Below, one piece after another: positions 46,401 to 54,416 of a DNA stretch of 64,000 bases. How positions within the stretch are numbered: the stretch's first letter is position 1; each line of letters starts with the position of its first letter. Below the pieces are notes generated by a model. The model saw only the letters and a list, made by a program, of their open reading frames with translations. It had not been told where the DNA came from and made no database searches. This stretch comes from CAVOEB01 sp965249645 (GTDB taxonomy: Bacteria > Pseudomonadota > Alphaproteobacteria > UBA828 > JAPUJA01): positions 310,001 to 374,000 of the forward strand of contig CBDFML010000009.1 in NCBI GenBank assembly GCA_965249645.1, given 5' to 3'. The position numbers and the translations under genes were made by a program.

Positions 46401-47936
46401 TCAGAATTCGGAGACGACGCGTAAGGCTCGCTGGTCATCCTCGTCGTCGTCGGTGGCTTCGCCCGGATTGTTGGCTTGCGCGACGCCGGTCTTGGTGACC
46501 CGCCGCGGGTCGGAATCGAGCACGATGCCCAGCGCATCGAGCTTCTCGTTCATGGCCGCGATCTCGGCCAGCACCGCGTCGGGGTTGCGGCCCTTGCGCG
46601 CGATCGCCTCGGCCAGCGTCGTGGTTCCCGAGCGGAGCGCCAGCAGATCAGCCATGGCGTCCTTCTGCGGATCGACCGCCTCGAACTCCGGCGGCGACCA
46701 TGCGACGCGCACGACAGGCTCCGGGATCTGCCCCGCCGCCCATGCCGCTTCCGTGAACCAGCGCCACAGCGGGGTGCAGAACATCGGAATGAAGAGCTGC
46801 CACTGGACCGCATCGATCATGCGGCGGAACTCAACCAGCCCCGCCCGGATCGAGGAGTAGTTGACTTGGGAGAGGTCTCCGGTGAGCAGCTCGTAGGGCA
46901 CCCGGAAGCCGGCGCCGACGGTATGGAGACTGGCGCGCTTGTACTCGGCATAGCCGCCGGTCGCGGCGGGCTGGTTGAAACGGATTTCCTTGCTGCCCCG
47001 TGCATAGGCGATGAGCCCGGGCTCGAACTGCTCGACATGATTGCCCTCGGCGTCCACCACCATGGGCGCGATGCCCTGTTCGACCTCGTCGGCGCCGAGC
47101 ACGATGGCGGTGAGGCAGGATTCGATTTTCTTTCGGACGATCTCCGCTTCCTCGTAGTCGTGGAGATCTCGCAAGGTTCGAATAACCGGGGTGCCCCAGG
47201 GTACGCCGCGTGCCTGGGTGCGCTGCTTCTCGTAGATGTGCGCGATCTCGGTGGCCGGCACCGCTCTGCTGTTTAAGCCGCTGCCGAGTGCGGCGAACGC
47301 ATGGCCTGGATGCCGCTCGAACAGCCAATAAGCACGACGCCTGCCGAAGGGGCCGAACTCTATGCCCTGAACCGCCTGACGACCGCCGCTCAGCTCGCCG
47401 TTCTTGCCGGGGTCCAGAAAGTCCGCTTCGAGGATCTGAAGCTGCACCGGAACCGCCATGCCGTCACTAATGCGACGCGGCCGGCGGTGCACCAGCACTT
47501 CGCCGGCTTCCACCATCTCGCGGCACGCCAGCGTCTGCAGGCCGTAGAAATCGAGTTGGCCGTCACTATCACAAGCGCCTGCCCAATCTTCCCAGAGTTG
47601 GTTGACGGTCTTATCGAGCGCCTCGTCGCCGGTCGCGGCGCGCGGCATGATGCCGGCGCCGACGATGTTATTGACCAGCACCGCCACCGCCTTGGCGGCA
47701 TGCGGGTTGTTGCGCACCAGGTCGCGCATGCGGTCGCGCAGCAGCGCACCGGCGACCGCGATCTCACCGTCGGCCGAGCTTGCGGCCGCGCGCCAGCCAT
47801 CGGTCTGGCGCCCGCGAGCCGCGCCCTCGTAGCCGCGGGCCAGGCTCTCGAAGGCTTGGCGGGCCAACAGTCGCCGCGTCGCCGTCCGCGGCGAGACCGT
47901 CGCGACCGCCCGGTCAAACCAGTTCGCGCCCATCAA
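46401..47936 (-). CDS. phage portal protein, lambda gpB type
   Basis: 511 residues. PHAAKAVAVLVNNIVGAGIM, LACREMVEAGEVLVHRRPR, VPATEIAHIYEKQRTQARG and YKRASLHTVGAGFRVPYELL define the lambda portal family. It forms the dodecameric ring through which DNA is packaged. It is coupled by a 4-base overlap to the gpW gene upstream and precedes the protease-capsid fusion. Confidence 0.94.
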   Translation of the reverse strand: MMGANWFDRAVATVSPRTATRRLLARQAFESLARGYEGAARGRQTDGWRAAASSADGEIAVAGALLRDRMRDLVRNNPHAAKAVAVLVNNIVGAGIMPRAATGDEALDKTVNQLWEDWAGACDSDGQLDFYGLQTLACREMVEAGEVLVHRRPRRISDGMAVPVQLQILEADFLDPGKNGELSGGRQAVQGIEFGPFGRRRAYWLFERHPGHAFAALGSGLNSRAVPATEIAHIYEKQRTQARGVPWGTPVIRTLRDLHDYEEAEIVRKKIESCLTAIVLGADEVEQGIAPMVVDAEGNHVEQFEPGLIAYARGSKEIRFNQPAATGGYAEYKRASLHTVGAGFRVPYELLTGDLSQVNYSSIRAGLVEFRRMIDAVQWQLFIPMFCTPLWRWFTEAAWAAGQIPEPVVRVAWSPPEFEAVDPQKDAMADLLALRSGTTTLAEAIARKGRNPDAVLAEIAAMNEKLDALGIVLDSDPRRVTKTGVAQANNPGEATDDDEDDQRALRVVSEF

Positions 47937-48142
47937 CGATTACCCCGTCGGAAGCTCGCAAAGCCGGCGATCGGCGCCGCTTTGCCGGCAGCAGCAATCG
48001 CATGCTCGATAGTGCGGATGCGGGCGAGCAGATCCGTGGCCGTGCCGTAGGACACGCTCTTGCCATCATAGCTGACGCTGAGCGTGCCGCTGGCGTAGGC
48101 TCGCCTGAGCGCCGCCAACTCTGCTTCGGTCCAGTCACTCAT
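47933..48142 (-). CDS. head-tail joining protein gpW-like
   Basis: 69 residues. MSDWTEAELAALRRAYASGT then SYDGKSVSYGTATDLLARI is the gpW fold, with a basic FRRGNR end. ATG 48142 overlaps the terminase stop by 4 bases, and its own stop overlaps the portal start by 4 bases. The upstream extension of the frame lies inside terminase and is spurious. Confidence 0.88.
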   Translation of the reverse strand: MSDWTEAELAALRRAYASGTLSVSYDGKSVSYGTATDLLARIRTIEHAIAAAGKAAPIAGFASFRRGNR

Positions 48143-50172
48143 CCCAGCCATCCTTTCCGCCGCTCGATCCAGTCCGAGTCCCGCTTGCCCTTGTATGTCA
48201 CCGCCGGTTGGCGGGTATGCCCGGCGGTCGCTTCTGCATCGCCGACGTTGCCCAACTGCGCCTCGAGCGCGGCCCACTTGGCCTCGCCCCAGCGATCGGC
48301 GCCTTCGATCCAGGCCGCGGCGCGGGCATAGACCCGGCAATCGAGCGCTTCGTTGCGCTCGCGCAGCTTCTGCCATTCGTGCCGGGGGAAGCCGCGGCGC
48401 GTGCGCACCGTGATCAGCTGCTCGGCGACGAACTGCTTGAGCCATTCGTCCTCGACCCAGTGCGGCAGATGGATGGTTCCAGGCGGGTAGGTCTGGCCAC
48501 CGGCGCGCTCTTCGTCGGTCGGCCGTTCCAGCCTCAGAAACCGGTAGGTCTCGATCTTGAAGGCCGAGACCGCGACGCTGTACAGCCGGGCGCCGCGGCG
48601 CAGCTTCTTGCCGCCGTCGCTCGCGTCCACATAGGACGGGCCCGAAACCGGGCTCGACTGGTCGAAGGATTTGTTGCCCTTGACCGGTGCCACCTGTTTG
48701 ACGCCGGCACGGCGCGCCCAGGCATAAACCGGGATCTTCTCGTAGCCGGTATCGATGGCGAGCTTCGCCAGGCCCAGCGCGGCGCCGCCCTCATGCGGCC
48801 AGACCCGAGAGAGCAGCCGGTCGAGCGCGGCCCACGATTCGTCCCGCTCGGGCCCGCCCTCGATGACGATATGATCGATCAGCCAGCTCTCGAGGCCCCG
48901 GCCCCAGGCCCAGACATCGACCTCGATGCGGTCCTTCTGAACGTCGACGCCGGCGGTCAGGAACAGCCCGCCCGCGGGCACCGTGCCCGGCTTCCAGCGC
49001 TCGCGGCGGTCATAGAGCCGCTGCCAGTCCGGCGCCTCGCCGGTCTCGACCCAGGTCTCGCCAAGCACCGTGTTGACGAAGCCCTTCAGCAGTTCCGGGT
49101 TCTTCTTCGACGCCTCGAACAGCACCGCCGCATCGGCCCAGGAGAACCAGCCGACAGGGCTGTAAAGGCTCGAAAGGTGAAAGCCGGCGGTCCGGCCGTC
49201 ACCTCCAATATCGTTCGGGCCCGGGCTCTCGTCCCCCTCCGGTTTTACCTTTTGCGCCGTTGGCCGCCACTCACCGGCCTCCAACATCGCGGTCTTGCAA
49301 TGTTCTTCGATCAACGAGCCGCAATGCTCGCAGCAATAGGCCGCTTGCTCCGGCTTGCCCTTCGGCCAGACGAGGCATTCGAACCGGAGCGTCTGATACT
49401 CCCCGCACTCGGGACAGGGCACGAAGTAGCGCCGCTGATCCGAGGCCTCGTATTCGTGTTCGATGCGAGAGAGGCCCTTGATCTTCGGTGTCGACACCAG
49501 AAGCACCTTGCGCCGCTGAAAGGTCGAGGCCCGCCGCTCGGCGAGCAGGATCGGATCGCCCTCGCCCTCGACATCGCCCGGATAGCCGTCGACCTCATCA
49601 AGGAACAGGTAGCGGGCCGGCATCGAACGCAAGCCCACCGCCGAGTTCGCACCGGTCAGGATCAGCACGCCGCCGGGGAACTCCTTCGACAGGATCGTGT
49701 TGCCCGAATCGCGCGAGCGCGACGGCTTCACCCGATCGCGCAGGACCGGGCTGTCCTCGATCTGGGGCTCGATGCGCTGCTTCGAGTTGCGCTTGGCGAG
49801 CTCGACGGTCGGCGCAACCGCCATCATCGGCCCCGGCGCCTGGTGGATCACGTAGCCGATCCAGTTGTTGCCGCATTCGGTGCCGCCGATCTGCGAGCCT
49901 TTCATGAACACCACCCGCTCGATCTTCGAGGCGGGCGAGAGACAATCCATGATCTCCTTGAGATAGGGCGTGCGGCTGGTGCGCCAGCGGCCCGGTTCCG
50001 ATGCCGCGCGTTGCGACAGCACCCGGTGCCTGTCGGCCCATTCCGAGACGCTCATCGGCGGATCGGGCGTCAGCCCGCCGCGAAGAGCGCTTTCAAAGTC
50101 TTCTGCCCCGTCGTAGGTCTCAGGAAAGGCGCGGCTCGACCTCCGCGAGCTCGTCGAGATGTTGTCGGACAT
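48139..50172 (-). CDS. terminase large subunit, GpA type
   Basis: 677 residues. The ATPase domain has Walker A KGSQIGGTE (residues 91-99) and Walker B YLFLDEVD (188-195). A zinc-binding CPECGE and CCEHCG pair is at about 255-290. The C-terminal nuclease has the DVQKDRIEVDVWAWGRG acidic core. GpA-type enzymes usually cut at cos sites. The start lies inside the end of the small-subunit gene (53-base overlap), a wide overlap but with protein-like sequence from MSDNIS on; a start at Met40 (MSVSEWADRHR) is possible. Confidence 0.94.
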   Translation of the reverse strand: MSDNISTSSRRSSRAFPETYDGAEDFESALRGGLTPDPPMSVSEWADRHRVLSQRAASEPGRWRTSRTPYLKEIMDCLSPASKIERVVFMKGSQIGGTECGNNWIGYVIHQAPGPMMAVAPTVELAKRNSKQRIEPQIEDSPVLRDRVKPSRSRDSGNTILSKEFPGGVLILTGANSAVGLRSMPARYLFLDEVDGYPGDVEGEGDPILLAERRASTFQRRKVLLVSTPKIKGLSRIEHEYEASDQRRYFVPCPECGEYQTLRFECLVWPKGKPEQAAYCCEHCGSLIEEHCKTAMLEAGEWRPTAQKVKPEGDESPGPNDIGGDGRTAGFHLSSLYSPVGWFSWADAAVLFEASKKNPELLKGFVNTVLGETWVETGEAPDWQRLYDRRERWKPGTVPAGGLFLTAGVDVQKDRIEVDVWAWGRGLESWLIDHIVIEGGPERDESWAALDRLLSRVWPHEGGAALGLAKLAIDTGYEKIPVYAWARRAGVKQVAPVKGNKSFDQSSPVSGPSYVDASDGGKKLRRGARLYSVAVSAFKIETYRFLRLERPTDEERAGGQTYPPGTIHLPHWVEDEWLKQFVAEQLITVRTRRGFPRHEWQKLRERNEALDCRVYARAAAWIEGADRWGEAKWAALEAQLGNVGDAEATAGHTRQPAVTYKGKRDSDWIERRKGWLG

Positions 50173-50656
50173 GTTTTTCCAGCGCCGTGTGCATGGTGTG
50201 CGGGTCGACCCCGAGATCCGCCGCCATCAACGCCGAGACCCGCGCCGGCCAGTTGAGCCAGGCATCGCGCACCTCACGGGCGAAGCGGAAGGCGTGCGCG
50301 ATGGCGCGGGCCCGGTCGATGACCTCGCCCTTCAGGCGCTGCAGGTTGATGCGCGCGGTCTGGACCTTGAGCACCTCGCTCGCGGTGCGCGCCTCCATGA
50401 AGGTCATGCCGGCACCGGCGGGACGCTGGCCGCTCTCCTGCAGGGTCTCGCGCGCCGCCTTGACCGCCGCCTTCGGTACCGCCTTGCGCTTGCGCCGCTT
50501 GGCAGCGTTGGTATTCGCCTTCCATGCAGCGTCGGCCGTTTCGGGCTCGATTGTGCCGTCGGGCTCGGCCGCGATGCGTGCGCTCCGAAGCGCCTTGCGC
50601 ACCGTCGATTCGGCGACGCCGCGGTGGCGGGCATATTCGCGGATCGAAACACCCAT
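50120..50656 (-). CDS. terminase small subunit-like DNA-packaging protein
   Basis: 178 residues. An N-terminal helix-turn-helix (MGVSIREYARHRGVAESTVR) would bind packaging-site DNA. A basic linker (AAKRRKRKAVPKAAVKAA) and helical oligomerisation domain (ARAIAHAFRFAREVRDAW) follow. It resembles the Nu1/DUF1441 small terminases that pair with GpA-type large subunits. GAGGATGATCCG lies before the ATG, inside a duplicated 20-bp unit. The repeat array immediately upstream is a candidate binding site. Confidence 0.82.
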   Translation of the reverse strand: MGVSIREYARHRGVAESTVRKALRSARIAAEPDGTIEPETADAAWKANTNAAKRRKRKAVPKAAVKAARETLQESGQRPAGAGMTFMEARTASEVLKVQTARINLQRLKGEVIDRARAIAHAFRFAREVRDAWLNWPARVSALMAADLGVDPHTMHTALEKHVRQHLDELAEVEPRLS

Positions 50657-50690
50657 GTCGGATCATCCTCGCCCATGTCGGATCGTCCTC
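50651..50690. repeat. tandem 20-bp duplication at the terS start
   Basis: Two adjacent 20-base units (50651-50670 and 50671-50690) are identical except at two positions. On the minus strand each unit carries GAGGA, a spacer and an ATG. The duplicated ATG is out of frame with terS, so the upstream copy may compete for ribosomes. Confidence 0.75.
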
Positions 50691-50692
50691 AC

Positions 50693-50836
50693 GGTGCGCA
50701 CCTGAGTGCGCACCCTGTTCAAGGTGCGCACCCCAAGTTCTGCGTTACAGGTGCGCACCCGCCTGTGGGCTGAAGACCGCGGTTTTGCTGGACTTCCGGG
50801 TGCCGCAGGTGCGCACCTAAGTGCGCACTGCGCACC
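50693..50836. repeat. GGTGCGCACC palindrome array upstream of the terminase genes
   Basis: Seven TGCGCA cores in 144 bases. Perfect GGTGCGCACC lies at 50693-50702, 50723-50732, 50750-50759 and 50808-50817. Variants are AGTGCGCACC at 50705-50714, AGTGCGCACT at 50820-50829 and ACTGCGCACC at 50827-50836. The pair spacing CACCTGAGTGCGCAC at the left and CACCTAAGTGCGCAC at the right is repeated. No gene lies here. Its position just upstream of terS fits a packaging (cos or pac) recognition site or a late-gene operator. The binding protein is not known. Confidence 0.8.
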
Positions 50837-50865
50837 CAAAATTGCGGCCCAACACTAGAAAACCG

Positions 50866-51093
50866 TCACAACTCGCCTACCCCTTTACCTTTCGGGCCTG
50901 GTAAGGACCCCTTTTTTGCGCGCTCGGCCTCTGCCAGCCGCTCCATCGCCAGGTCGGCCATGACGCGGAGCGCGACGGCGCCGTTGTGGATGTCGAGCTT
51001 CTGCTTGACCGCGATGATGGCGTCGAACAGGCGAGAGAAGTCGTCGTAGTGGGCGACGATCCAGCGCGCTTCGGTCTTTGCTTCGGTAAACAT
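50866..51093 (-). CDS. small phage protein of unknown function
   Basis: 75 residues from ATG 51093. It is mostly helical: ARWIVAHYDDFSRLFDAIIA, then GAVALRVMADLAMERLAEAE, with a basic Gly-rich tail (KGSLPGPKGKGVGEL). It is upstream of the repeat array and in the same direction as terminase. No strong ribosome-binding site is seen, and a TTG at 51102 is also possible. No family was recognised. Confidence 0.5.
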   Translation of the reverse strand: MFTEAKTEARWIVAHYDDFSRLFDAIIAVKQKLDIHNGAVALRVMADLAMERLAEAERAKKGSLPGPKGKGVGEL

Positions 51094-51236
51094 CTGAACC
51101 AAACTTGCGGTAACGTCGCCGAACTGGTTTTCTTACAGCTCTCAATAAATTTGGGCTCGCAGCTATTCGCTGCTTGCGGCACACAGGATAAAGTAGGTGT
51201 CGCCTCTGCCGGCGAACACCTGACCACACCCGGGAA

Positions 51237-53060
51237 ATGGCCATCGCATCCGATAAATCACCACTCGTCCTGCTCGACGACAGTCTCAATCATGAGGGCA
51301 GCTCGCTGCTCTTCGATAACCCGGTCGACGTGATTGAGTGCATCGATACCGAAGACGTCGACGACGCGCTGACAGCGATCGATAGGGCACGTACCAGCGG
51401 ACTGTACGCTGCCGGATTTCTATCTTACGAACTTGCGTATCTGCTCGAGCCCAAACTTCGGCATTTGATCCATGATGATCGCCGATCACCCCTGATCTGG
51501 ATGGGATTGTTCCATGAGCCGCGGCGACTAAGGTTTCAGGAAACGCATAGTTTTGTTGAGGCATTGGCGGAAAGAGACCACAGCGTCAAACAGTTGCGCC
51601 TGACGCTCGCCAAGGAAAAGTATCTGCAAGCGGTAGAGCGCGTGAAGGCATACATCTCCGCTGGCGACGTCTATCAAATCAACATGACGTTTAAGTATCT
51701 ATTTGAGCTTGTCGGCAATCCGTGGTCGCTGTATGCGAGCTTGCGGCGGCGTCAGCGGGTCGCCCACGGGGCATTTATTCGAACCCGAGACTTGGACGTT
51801 CTCTCGCTCTCACCAGAATTATTTGTCCGCGTCGACGACGGCAAAGCCACAGTCCGGCCAATGAAGGGGACGGCAGCAAGAGGACTAACAACAGTCGAAG
51901 ACGACGCGTTGCGCCACTGGCTTGTAAGCGACGAAAAGTCACGCGCAGAGAACCTGATGATCGTTGATCTGCTGCGCAACGATCTCGGGCGCGTTGCAGA
52001 GATTGGCACAGTCAACGTCGAGGATCTGTTTTCGGTCGAAACCTATCCCACGCTGCATCAAATGACGTCGACGGTCACGGCGCATTGGAAAGGCGAGGTG
52101 TCCGCCTCGCAGCTTATAGGCAACCTCTTTCCGTGTGGCTCGATAACTGGCGCACCAAAGGTCAGGGCGATTGAGATTATTCGCGAGTTGGAAACCGAAC
52201 CGCGCGGCATCTACACCGGTGCAATTGGGATGTTTGCCCCTAACGGTGATGCACATTTCAATGTAGCGATTCGAACGCTTGTCATTGACCGAATGGGCCA
52301 CGGCGAGATGGGTATCGGAAGCGGTATCGTCCACGATTCAGATGCAATCGCTGAGTACGAGGAATGTCTTCTGAAAGCGCGGTTTCTAACTGAGCCAAGC
52401 AGTCCCTACTCCCTTATTGAGACAATGCGATGGCAGGCGGACGACGGTTATTACCTGCTTGAATACCATCTTGCGCGCCTGGAAGCCTCTGCTCAACATT
52501 TCGGTATCGCATACGATCCTAACGGCACCCGTGGGGCACTAGAATCGCTGGCCACAGAGTTTGCCGATAAGACTGTGCGCGTTCGGCTACTGCTGGATCA
52601 ATCGGGCGAAATTACGTTATCGCACGTACCGACCTTGGTGCCGAAACCGGGTGACTGCCTCACTTACGTCTTCTCAGAAAAACCAATCGATAGCCAAAAT
52701 CCCTACCGCTATCACAAAACAACGAACCGCGACCTGCTTGACGCCGAATACGCGAGACTGACCGCAGAAACCGGATGCGATGAGGTCTTGTTTCTTAACG
52801 AAAACGGCGAAGTCACCGAAGGAAGCCGCAGCAACCTATTCGTGGAGCTGGATGGACGTCTGGTGACACCGCCGGTTTCCTGCGGCCTTCTCGATGGAAC
52901 ACTTCGCCGATCACTGATGGATGAGCCGGATAGCAAAATTGTCGAACAAGTGTTGATGCCGTCCGACCTAGAGAAAGTTCAGCGCGTCTACCTTGGTAAT
53001 TCAGTGATGGGCCTCATCGAAGCGCGCGCTCTTGCACCTCCAAAACCAGAAAAAACCTAA
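51237..53060 (+). CDS. pabBC: aminodeoxychorismate synthase component I fused to 4-amino-4-deoxychorismate lyase
   Basis: A 607-residue bifunctional enzyme making p-aminobenzoate for folate. The PabB part (1 to about 375) has the nucleophilic Lys210 in RPMKGTAARG, NLMIVDLLRNDLGRVAEIG, GSITGAPK and IGSGIVHDSD. The PabC part (about 385-607) is a PLP-dependent fold-IV lyase, with the PLP Lys in RYHKTTNRDLLDAEY, then EGSRSNLF and YLGNSVMGL. PabA, the amidotransferase, is not present. G+C and codon use look lower than in neighbouring phage genes. It lies between terminase and methyltransferase genes, so it is cargo or an insertion. Confidence 0.92.
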   Translation: MAIASDKSPLVLLDDSLNHEGSSLLFDNPVDVIECIDTEDVDDALTAIDRARTSGLYAAGFLSYELAYLLEPKLRHLIHDDRRSPLIWMGLFHEPRRLRFQETHSFVEALAERDHSVKQLRLTLAKEKYLQAVERVKAYISAGDVYQINMTFKYLFELVGNPWSLYASLRRRQRVAHGAFIRTRDLDVLSLSPELFVRVDDGKATVRPMKGTAARGLTTVEDDALRHWLVSDEKSRAENLMIVDLLRNDLGRVAEIGTVNVEDLFSVETYPTLHQMTSTVTAHWKGEVSASQLIGNLFPCGSITGAPKVRAIEIIRELETEPRGIYTGAIGMFAPNGDAHFNVAIRTLVIDRMGHGEMGIGSGIVHDSDAIAEYEECLLKARFLTEPSSPYSLIETMRWQADDGYYLLEYHLARLEASAQHFGIAYDPNGTRGALESLATEFADKTVRVRLLLDQSGEITLSHVPTLVPKPGDCLTYVFSEKPIDSQNPYRYHKTTNRDLLDAEYARLTAETGCDEVLFLNENGEVTEGSRSNLFVELDGRLVTPPVSCGLLDGTLRRSLMDEPDSKIVEQVLMPSDLEKVQRVYLGNSVMGLIEARALAPPKPEKT

Positions 53061-53093
53061 CGCGTTCGCCGCTTATGAATTCGACAATCCTCG

Positions 53094-53387
53094 TTAGCGG
53101 CGAACCAGGAAATCGGTCAAGGCGCTATTGAACTCATCCGGCTTCTCGATGTTGGTCAAATGTGCTGCGTCATCAATGACGCAGAGTTCCGACCCCTTAA
53201 TTCCTTCATGCAGAACCCTAGCTGCGGAAACTGGCGTGCCTGGGTCGTGTTCGCCGACCACGACCAACGTCGGTTTGGTGATGCTGCTCAATACCGATGC
53301 AAAGTTCATCTTTTTTGCTGCGTAGCAGCAACCGACGAGACCGTCAACCGATGTTCCACGAATCATTGCCTGGACGGGCTCCATTTC
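53094..53387 (-). pseudogene. alpha/beta hydrolase C-terminal fragment (3-oxoadipate enol-lactonase-like)
   Basis: About 97 codons of a hydrolase C-terminus. MIRGTSVDGLVGCCYAAKK, KPTLVVVGEHDPGTPVSAAR with the catalytic Asp, and IDDAAHLTNIEKPDEFNSAL with the catalytic His match PcaD-like lactonases. The N-terminal half with the nucleophilic Ser is missing. The fragment is fused at about 53387 to DNA of the methyltransferase gene. It probably arrived with the pabBC gene, to whose 3' end it is convergent with a gap of 33 bases. Confidence 0.78.
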
Positions 53388-54252
53388 CAGCTGGTGAGGT
53401 AGCCGTCGCCGGGACGATCTTGACTTCGGCTTTCGGGCCCAGCGTGTGAACATCGACGGACGTGTAGCGAAACGGCTCGGACCGGTGTCCGTGCCGCCGC
53501 ACGGATGACGTCGCGTTGCCGGCGTAGGTGTAGACCGGCTTGTTGGTCATGTTCCGATAAACCGTCGCGGGCACGCGCCCGGGCAGCATCTTGTCCGCGA
53601 TCACGCAGTAACGGACGCCGAGCCCATCGAGCTCCGCGATCCAGCCTTCCAGATCGCCGGGGTTCCAGAGATCGTACGCCGGCGCCGCCCAGTCCACGTT
53701 GTCGTCGACGAAGCGATAGAGACGCTCATAGCCCCCCTTGTAGGTCGGCGGGAAAGCCGCGATGCCGCCGCCCGCCTCCGCTGCCTGCTTCGCATGAACC
53801 CGGAAGTCGCCGGGCGTGAAGCTCTCGATTTCCAGGCCGTCGAGAAACTTGGTGAGCTTCTTCGCCGCGCCCTCGAGATACCGTTCGAAGTTCTCCCGGT
53901 AATGCCGGAAGTGGGCGACGGCGTGGGCGTTATCGGCCTTGTATTGCGCCATCTCCAACGCGACCGGGACTGCGGCGACGCGCTCATCAAACGAGCTTAC
54001 CTCGCCTTCGACAAAGTCGAGCCGTCCGCGGAACGTGAGCGGGAACGTCTGGCCCGTGGCCAACGCGCCGAGCCCGCAGCTGAGCAGCGAGACATCGTTG
54101 GAGTGTATGCGGGCGTTCGGATGGCGCTCCTTGATGGCGCGGTCGACCCGGAACGATCCCGAGCAGCACACATACACGTCGCCCCAGGCGCCGAAATCGA
54201 CCGTGCGAAGAATCTGCTCGACGACGGCGCGCGGAACCGCTCCCGTGAACAT
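53344..54252 (-). CDS. putative antirestriction adenine methyltransferase, 3' end replaced
   Basis: About 302 codons. The SAM-site region is VYVCCSGSFRVDRAIKERHP then NDVSLLSCGLGALATG, as in putative antirestriction adenine methyltransferases of phages and plasmids. Later blocks are GGIAAFPPTYKGGYERLYRF and GVRYCVIADKMLPGRVPATV. The gene is open into the hydrolase fragment: the last 15 codons or so (ending GNDSWNIG) derive from hydrolase DNA read in another frame. The native C-terminus is therefore lost, and the enzyme may be inactive. GAGG precedes ATG 54252. It is divergent from the MoxR operon. Confidence 0.72.
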   Translation of the reverse strand: MFTGAVPRAVVEQILRTVDFGAWGDVYVCCSGSFRVDRAIKERHPNARIHSNDVSLLSCGLGALATGQTFPLTFRGRLDFVEGEVSSFDERVAAVPVALEMAQYKADNAHAVAHFRHYRENFERYLEGAAKKLTKFLDGLEIESFTPGDFRVHAKQAAEAGGGIAAFPPTYKGGYERLYRFVDDNVDWAAPAYDLWNPGDLEGWIAELDGLGVRYCVIADKMLPGRVPATVYRNMTNKPVYTYAGNATSSVRRHGHRSEPFRYTSVDVHTLGPKAEVKIVPATATSPAGNGARPGNDSWNIG

Positions 54253-54416
54253 GAAAAAAACCTCGTAAGTCGTTGTTTTTATTGTCTTTTTACTTGCAAC
54301 CTGGAAGTATTTCTATAGAATAAACCTTGTCGAAAAGACCCCAAAAGAAACCCCCGACACCGAAGAGGGAAACCGAGGTGCCGGGGGCGATGCAACCCCC
54401 AATAAGGAGAAGCAAA
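54253..54416. promoter_or_regulatory. AT-rich divergent promoter region of the prophage early genes
   Basis: Bases 54253-54330 are markedly AT-rich and separate two divergent transcripts. A rightward candidate promoter is TTGCAA at 54294-54299, a 16-base spacer, then TAGAAT at 54316-54321. The leftward promoter for the methyltransferase must overlap it. The rest is a roughly 90-base leader with a hairpin before the MoxR start. Confidence 0.5.
54351..54387 (+). promoter_or_regulatory. leader hairpin before the MoxR operon
   Basis: CCCCCGACACC at 54351-54361 pairs with GGTGCCGGGGG at 54377-54387 at 10 of 11 positions across a 15-base loop. It lies 30 bases before the GTG start, and AAGGAG follows it. 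There is no T-tract, so it is more likely an mRNA-stability or translational element than a terminator. Confidence 0.55.

Noticed and set aside
29467..50656. Gene transfer agent rather than prophage
   Set aside because: The cluster has a GpA-type terminase, gpW, gpB-type portal, a small terminase and lysis genes plus replication genes beyond, unlike the compact RcGTA cluster; only the NlpC/P60 and neighbouring tail genes resemble it.
50693..50836. Possible CRISPR array
   Set aside because: Repeats are 10 bp palindromes at irregular spacing of 7 to 58 bases with no spacer pattern and no cas genes.
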